DNA from: Notospermus geniculatus
Taxonomy: Eukaryota; Nemertea; Pilidiophora; Heteronemertea; Lineidae
Assembly: GCA_002633025.1 (NCBI GenBank)
Contig: NMRB01000026.1
Coordinates: 455,889 to 519,888 of the forward strand
DNA: 64,000 nucleotides
Direction of reading: 5' to 3'
In this document: one piece after another, positions 36,801-45,800 of the stretch
How positions within the stretch are numbered: position 1 is the first letter of the stretch
Layout of the letters: every line of letters begins with the position of its first letter
Made by a program: the position numbers and the translations under genes
Notes under the pieces: model-generated
Database searches by the model: none
What the model was told of the DNA's origin: nothing
Seen by the model: the letters and a program-made list of their open reading frames with translations, nothing else

Positions 36801-39800
36801 TGGAACCTCATCTGTAATTATCAAGGTATGTATTGAGATTTTGGATCTCAGGGCAAAGGATGAAACCTCTCCTTGAAAATGAACAAACGCCATATGAAGC
36901 TGGGCCTAAGAACTTTGCAAAACTGGCTTCATTCCACATGAGCTGTCTGTAAGCCCCTGAAAAGTTTCCTTGCACGGTCAAATACTTGCTGTAATGGTGC
37001 AGACCTCAACAATAATACAGAGGTCAGATTGGTTTATGTCCAAAGCAGCAGATGTGTTGTGTATTTATGCCAATATTCTGTAGAACTTTGTCATTATTTA
37101 CGAATAAATCGCCTCTGCTATTCTCTGTTTAGAATTCGCCACAGGAATCATTGCAAGTCTGTGAGTCGGAAACGAAACCTCCAACTCCAGGTCCGATCAT
37201 GGTCCAATCCTTCCCACAGGATTTCCCCAAAACATCAAATTCTCCACGGGAATCTGTAATAAGTCCTCTTGCGTCCTCCCCTCATATGCATAGTCCGTTA
37301 CGTGAAAGTTCTTTTGGGTATAGTCCCGTGCGTGAGAGTCCTCTCACACACAGCCCTATGCGTGAGTCTTCCTTTACTCACATACCCCTGCGTGAGCGTG
37401 ACGTGTCACATCGACACAGCCCGTTACGGGAGACGCAATCCATGATGTTGCCCCATGATTCCCTGGTGCTGCCGCATCCGGTAAAGATGCGGGGATCACG
37501 GGAGACCCTGATAGCGCAAGCTTTCTCAGGCTCGATAGATTCTGCAGTGATTCCTGGGTCGTCGGAGGAGAGCGCACCTAAGAAAGAACTTAAGAAGGTA
37601 ACATGAATGATTTAGATGTTAATGTAGTCGACTGGTATGCTTTACTAATCCATACATAGTAGGATGTCATATTAGGATTGTTGAGATTTGTTTATGATAA
37701 TGATGCGTGATATTCTCTAGATTCATGTGTGTCCATTCAGCGGCAGATCCAGGGGGGGGGGGCTGTGACTTGTTGTTCCAACATGTCCAACTGGCATATG
37801 TACACCTGCCGATTTCTGGCTCTCAGTATTTGAGTTTCATTCACCAGTTTTGCATTACCGGGTACTATAATGTGTAGTTCTGCTACACAGTAATATCCAC
37901 TGTACTAACCAGGACCCATGTTCCCGAACGTAAGGTTAACGATGTCGTTACACTATGCATTTTCCCAGTTTTAACGACATCGTTAACCTAACGACGGCTT
38001 CGGGAACGTCGTCCAGAGTAGATACTGGCTTCGGTGTAACGACCTACATGTAACGACCTCACCTTGACTGTCTGTGGGCAACTTGGCCGTAGAAAACTTG
38101 ATGTTATTGGTCTTGGCCCAAGTCCAACGGAAAGTGAATTGCCTATTGAGAGCCAACTTCTACAATAAACAGGTGCGGATCCACGATTTAGAGGGGGTGC
38201 ATTTTGCTAGAAACATTGAAATCTGCGGTGAATTTCAATCATTTGCTCCAAATTTCAGCATTTCACGGTCGATTTTACAGATTTGTTGGCCGAAAGGGGG
38301 TGCTTGCGCCCCCTTGGATCCGCGCCGGGCAAAACTCTCACTAGGGGAGCGTCATTAGATGGCCAACAGTAGGCTGACGTTTGTTGTCCTGTGTTGAAGA
38401 GGGGTCACCTCAGAGAGAGGTTGTACTATGGTTCAATGCATGGTTTGTTCCGAGTAGTTGACACAATATTTATTACACAATGCACCTTCATATTCTTGAT
38501 TGTCATGGTGTTATTTTGTGACAAAAGTTCTCAAAACCGTTCTGTGGTGTCATCCAATCTTGGAGTGTGTCTCACCTGTACTTGTGGAAGTAAGAGCCGC
38601 CGTGCCGCGGACATTGTTTCCTTAGCATGTTGTGAGTGATGTATTGCTCTGGAGTTAAGCCAATTTCCACGCAACATGGACATGCAGGCGAACAATGGCT
38701 TCACAAAGGATTCATCCCCATGAAACCTTTGTTCACCTGCGTGTTCGTGTCACGTGTCATCTGATGTAAAGTCAGCCGAAGGGAGAATTGCCCATTGAAA
38801 GCCAACTTGCACAAGAAAACTCGTGTGTGCAGCATCTTTTAGGGTTCTCTGAATGTCATGAAGATTTGTTCATCTAACAGTCAGACTCACGGAGCAAAAG
38901 TATTATCAGTGATGATGGATTTTGAATTAGATTTTCAGCATAACCAGTCTACATCCGTGAAGGGTTTACCATTGCTACAGATCTGAAACAGAGTCATTCC
39001 AATGCCTCTGAAAACTGTTATCGCGTGTTGGACAATGATTTCTGATTCTGGCTTCATCATTTCAGCCGTCTGGTAAAAAAGGGCCACTGAACAAGACAAA
39101 AATAATGGAGGCAGGGAAAAAGTTAACGTGAGTACTGATTGCTTTGTGTCAGAAGCAAGTCTTAATGATTCCTGTGGTCAGAGCCTGGTGCAGGTGGCTG
39201 CCCCAATGGTAAGCCAGAATGGACAAGAAAGTGCCTTTGCATGGGTTTTGAGCTGCTGTTAATGCGTATGTTTCTTTTGCAGGAAAAAATGGAGCCAAAC
39301 GTATGTTGTATTGTCAGGGTCAACTTTATATTTTTACAAAGATGCAAAAGCTGCTCAAAAATCTCCGCAGGGGAAACCGGAATCTGTGATAGATATGTCT
39401 ACCGCCGAGATAGACNCTGAGGTGGAGTCGGTCGGTTTCCTGGTACAGGTCTTCAAACGAGGTCACCCCGCGCACCTCTGAGGTGACAGGCACCAGTGTT
39501 GCCACTATTCACTCTCAGCCGACAACCCTCGTTGGTTCTTCAGTCATACAGAGCACGTGCAGTGGCTCGTTGCGACGTCACTTTTGCCCGCTGATCCACC
39601 ATGCTGATGTCCACGACTAAGCGACAACGTGTAGATCACATCATGGTTGAAGTCACACACACTCCACTTGCGCCGATGACAAAGTGCACTATGTGGATCG
39701 CCGACGTCGTGCCGTCCAATATGGCGGATTAGACTGATGACATAATGCGATGACGTCACCTGCATGCTCTCTATACCCCATATATGTGTGACATTTCTAA

Positions 39801-42800
39801 GTAGGCTCATTCCGATTGCAGATCATTTCTGATGGTGCTGTATATCTTTTACAAGCGGACGACGGAACAAAGATTCAAGAGTGGAACATAGCTCTCAAAC
39901 AAGCTCAAGAATTTGCCGTAAGTAGGAACTACACAAAAAGGGGCTGTAGAATTTGATCAGGTGACAAATGACACAGTGACTGCCCATTCCTTTCTACAGT
40001 TGAGTTGCCCATAGAGAGCCAACTTGTGCAAGATAACACTTGGAGCGGTGCCTGTTGTTTTTACTGTGGCTGACAGTATGAAATGGGCTCTAGTGCAGGT
40101 TTTGGTGTCTAGCAGCGGTTAGGTGCGGGACATGACGTCATTCCGCCATCAACACTGCTGGCCTACCGTCATGACCGTTGGTGTGTATGAATGAAGTTAT
40201 ATACTCTGTTGTCTAGGTTTTTGAACCGATCCTCACTGAGAGTGTAGGTATCTCTTTGACACTCAGACCAGTTGTGATGTGGTCCATCTGTTTGGAGTTG
40301 CACCTTGCTTCCTCAAGACCATCTTTTCCCTCACGCAGCCATGACCAGTGAGGACATATTGGCCAGTCTCTCTTGTCTTTCCTTGTCCTGTCCTGCTTGC
40401 TTAGCTTAGCTCACCAGGATTTAATCCAACTCTACCTTTCAGGTGCCAGCGCCGCACAAGCTCATTATGCCTAATGTAGCAGCACTGGCAGTAAGTGGCT
40501 GCACGCTGGTTGTAAACTTGTAACTCATAACTGCATTTGTTGACAGATTGTGAATAATTTTGAAGATTTGGCTCTTGGCAAATGTTGCTTTGCCTGTTCT
40601 GGATCCAATTCATATTACATACAATGAGAAACCTGCAAAATGGCAGCGGCACAGTGAGCAAAATATCCAGTTCTACCATCTTGCATAGCGGAAAGGACGT
40701 CCTTGCTTCGTTTTTAACGTCTTACAGGTCCTATGCTCACAGCGCCGCCTGTTGGGTTAAGGGTTCCCCATTGATCACCATGTGGTACTGAAACACAAGT
40801 GTAGCTACCTCTGGACTGACATAGATCTGATACTGTCTCTCAAATTGAACAGAGCAACATTGTCAAGAGCCTGGTATGACTTTGACAACTGTATGTGACC
40901 TGCTCCAGCAAAAGTAGGCACTTGTCGCAGGTGATCGTCACTGTCACTGCTCTCCACTACTGTCAACCGGCAGAGACGTACATTTCAGCTTTGTGTTGTA
41001 ATGTCGTTATCCCTTTCCTCGGTTGCGACATGTGCCTATTTTGCTAGATCGGGTCATATCCCCATACGACTAATTTGGCTCCTCCTGTGTGCACCTACCC
41101 CACGTTTTTCATGAACAAACAACCCCCCCTCCCCCCCCCCCCCACGTTGTTGTTTCACAACTAATAATAACCTAGATCAGTCAGGTGGTGTTTTTTTTCC
41201 CAAATCACAAACCTATTTTGAAGTATCTCACTCTGTTTTCTATCGTATTCCCCTGTCACAGTATGCCCTGGAATCAACTGTAAGTCCTGCCAAGGGTGTC
41301 TGTCAGGGGGCGTTCGTACCATTAGGCTGGAAATGGTTCAGTGTTCATTTCTTGAGCCAGCACTGAGAAATCTGAAATAACCTGATGCCCTGAATGCCCT
41401 CTGTTGGAAACCCAACCAACCTCTTAAACTTTACCTCTTTTTTATCAAATAACTGTTTATTCTTGGTATTTTTTCTAACTTCAACATTTTAATTCATTTA
41501 TCAACTTTCAATGCTTGGTGGGTACAGGGAGGGTCTCTCTGAATCCATATGTTGGGTTCGTCAGAGCTGCTTCGGTTGTTGTGACTGAGGGTTGGAGATG
41601 CATTGGTTGTGCCTGGAACTGTGGTTGTGCCTGAGGGTTGGAGATGCATTGTTGTGCCTGAGGCTTAGAGATGCATTGGTTGTTTCTGAGGGTTGGTGAT
41701 GCATCAATTGTGCCTGAGGTTGAGAGCTGCATCGATGGGGACTGAGGGTTGGCTATGCATTGGTTGTGCCTGATGGTAGGAACTCTGGTTGTGCCTGAGG
41801 CTTACTCTCCATTCCAGTTCCGATTGGCGCGAGGTTTATCAACGATAGCTCCGCAACAGCTGGGCCGATTTTGATGAAACATAAGTCAATCGACTTGTCT
41901 TTCTTGGCGGTACAGCCATCATCACTGTCATTTTCCCGAAAAACTCAGCGCAACTGATCACGCTTGTTCCAATACAGCTAAGATTATGGGGGTCATCACC
42001 ACACCTTGCTCTTCAATTCAAACTTTTCCAAATACCACCATCCTTTCCAAAAAGACATCACGCTTGTGTGGATTTTATGCGCTTTACAAATATATTATCT
42101 TTATCTTTATCTTTAAAAACGTGACAGAAAAAAGTTCTTTCACAAATCACAGTTCGTGTTTACGGCCGAAATGGCGGCCATTTTGAAATGACGCAATGCA
42201 TCGCGCACGTGTAAACTGCACTGAACAGCATAGCGAAATGAAATTGGTTTTGAGAAAGGGATCCGTTATGCAGGCCTTACGCGAAAAATAAAGATAGCAG
42301 AAAGGTACCGGCACGAAAGACAAGTTAATTGATGTATGGCATGTTGAATTTGACCCAGCCGTTGCGGAGATATCGGCTGAAAACCTCGCGCCACTGGGAT
42401 TTGGAATGAACTGTAGAGATGCATTGGTATGCCTGATGTCACTATCTCATCAATCAAGAGAAAGAGACTTGAATTGTAACATCATATATCATTATCATAC
42501 ATTCTTTGTTCTGCCATATTATATTTCATAAAATTCCCTTTGAATGTCTTCTGCCTGCTTGCTATTGCTTTCACCATGTTGAAGCTTCTTCCACAGGCCT
42601 TTCCTTTTGAGGCATGCTAAAATGTGCATGTGCCTCACAATAGAAATTCTATTGTTTGCAAGGCACATGCACATTTTAGCGCGCCTCAAAAGGAAAGGCC
42701 TGCTTCCATGTTTGTGCTTGGGTTTGGTCATGTGTGTTACAGGTCCTTGGACTCATCCATGCTTCATCCATGCTTGGACGTATAAAGTCATGGGTCAAAT

Positions 42801-45800
42801 AAAGTAACATCTCCAACTTATACCAAGTAAACTGTAGGCTCTTACTTCATTCAAGCGTGCTCCCACTGACCAAGGCTGTTGGTACAGCCTTTTCCCCTTG
42901 GATGCAGAATGGGAGATGCTTTCCTGCCATTAGAGGCTGCCCGTCACAAAATTTGACATCAAAGACGTAAGCCATGGCGTCTGCATCATTATGGATGAAG
43001 TCATGGGGTACACTTGTCCTCTGTGACGTCAAATTTTGGGATGTCCTAGGACTGCTAACTTGTAGTGGCCTCTGACGGCAGGAAAGTCTCCCATTGGTGG
43101 GAAGATATTGAGAAATACAGGAGTGCTCATTGCAGCTAGTGTCCACTTGTGATTTTATTCGCCACCAGGTGGCAGTATGTACTGCATGCACAACGAGGCG
43201 AGATCCTTCTCGCCATCGGGTGTAATTCTGTCCATTCGTATGATTTCAGAGCCAACTTGCAGATAAGCTACCTCCACCGGAATCCAGCAAACCACCGAGT
43301 AAAGCGCCCCCTCCTGTCAGCAAGATGAAACGCTCCAAGTCAACCAAAAGTATGTATTTAAATGGAGGTCATTTGAGCAGTGATTTTAGATGAACCAAAT
43401 TTGCCCGGTGAATGCTTGGACAAATATTTCTGACCAGTTTTGTTGGAATGGAGACTGAGCGGGGTTCGCTCGAAAGTGTTTTGGACAAAAATCAGTTTTG
43501 CTACAAGGCTCTGGATAGTCTCTTCGCCCTGATTGCCTCTCAGGGATCAGAAATGATCGTTTTTTGCGAGTCCTTCAATTCCTTGGCAGATTTGGTCAGG
43601 TACTAGTAGATATGTAACTATTGCAGTCTTTGCTTAAAAACATTCATTTTGACTCTTTCTGCTAAGGTAGAGTTCATCCTTAGTGTAACTCAATGGACTG
43701 GAAACCGTAAAGCCAGTCTTGTCCATGCTGGTAGTACTAGACACTGCCATTCTTGTAGCTTTATCTTGTGCTTCAAGTGGTTGGTCTGGGAGTGATATGG
43801 TGGAATACTTGTGGTATTTATCTGACCAAGCCACCTAAAAACCATCTTGACATATCAAGGCCTATTAGTCACTTCACCCTTCAATGACACACCCTTTAGT
43901 GATTGAGCGAGGGTAGGAGTGATTAGAACGCTTGTCAGAGCAAGATGCCAGTGAACATCACTACCGTTTTCACGCTACTTCCACAATACGTTTTGAAGCA
44001 GTAGGCCTACTTGCCACAGTAAAAGAATGATAAAACTGTGATGCGGTCTAGATTGATTACACACAGCTCATACGAATATAAAAAGTATCAGCCAACTCCA
44101 AATCAGTATCTTTCCCTTCAGTTCATTTGTTCTTTCCCTCTTTTTTTTCGTCCCACCAACACTGCTGTAACTTTCTCTAATGCACATCTGAGACACCAGA
44201 ATCATTGTGTTTTCCGTGAGGTTTATTTCTTGACTAAAACCACTGATCATTCACATTACCGTACTTCATAATGAATTCAGCCGCTTGCTTAACTTATATT
44301 TTGCCTCTTAAATCCTTGGTTACACAGAGCAGCTTTCAGTCACCCCTCAGAAATCATGAATAAGGGGATTCTCCAAGATGATATTCTCCACACTTATCAT
44401 CATTCTTTGCTGGTTTCGGGGACACCAGCAGTCGAACTAAAAACCTGTGTTGGAGAGGTTATGCTAGGTATCACCACCCCCCTCATCGTACTGGGCAAAA
44501 ATGGTTCTGTTTTTGTGGCCGAGACAACTCCAGGACACAAACATGACACTCAAAACTGTCGAATTTTCAAACGAAACAGTGTACACTCATAAACTACTAA
44601 AGTTTTAATTCTTTTGTTCTCAACGCTGACGAGCAGGTCTCTTTCTAACCGATTCACATTTGCAGTGCTCACAGCCCACCGAAACCAAACCGGTGATCTC
44701 CTACGACGAACTAAATCCACCAAGGCTACGCCTAGCTCGAGTAGACGTAGGTTCTCATATGTTCAAGCATTTTCCGTAATTTCTATGGTCTTCCCCATTC
44801 CCCTTCGCTGCCTACACCAGTTTAGTTTCTTTTCTTTTGTTTGCTAATACGTATGCGCCTGCACTGTATTTAATTACTCGTGGATTTGTCCTCGATGAGG
44901 CGACGTAGCTAAACTGAGCAACATGATTTGTTTGCAATCGTTGCCTGTGATCTGCCATCCAGTGAGGCAGTTGGCACCTGCACTGACAGACCAGTGGGGG
45001 TATCGTTGAATGAACTAACAGCTTGGTGTTCTGGAACAAAGTGCACAAGAGTGTAGAGAAAGCTGGTATTCTTGTTGACCATCCTCCTCCCATCTTGAGT
45101 GGAGATGCTGCGTTTTACCACTAGAGGGCAGTGTTGATTTGAAAGAGCCACAGGATCAAATTCTGAGTGCGAATCACTGGCTTTATGGAGTACTTGGGCA
45201 ATTTGATGAAATGCAGGAGGAAACCAGAGAAGACGGCCTCTTGTCCAAGCGTGCTAGACGGCCACCCCTCTCAATCACAGGAAGAATGGATCTGTCTCTA
45301 AACAGGAATTGAACCTTGAACTTCAGGGGTGAAGATCATGAATGTTTCCACTGCACCACTCAGACACTGTCTCTGACATCGGTGCTGGTTGCTCAGTTTC
45401 GTGACTTGCCAATCACTGAGGGCAGATCTGCAACATTTTGTGAATATTTTCATAAAAAGGAGCACAAATGTTGAGGTATATAACCCAGTCTATGTTTGTA
45501 TTTTGGTAGTCATGTTTCTAAAATGTGATTTGTTCAGAAGCCTATCCAGGATATCATGATATTTCATTTTGCCGTAGTCAGTCCTTGATTTTCTAGTTGG
45601 TTAAACCTTAACACCTCTGTTGTCTGTGGAAGGCTAACCCAACCCAAGTGGTCCTTATGTAACGTGTCATGATATAATAAGTACCAGTATTACATGACTA
45701 ACTCAAGACGTGGTAGCTAAACCTGATCGATATTGTTTTGCGATTGTGTTTTTGTACCAGTCTCCTCTGTGGTAGAATTCACTATTATCCTGTAGTAGTA

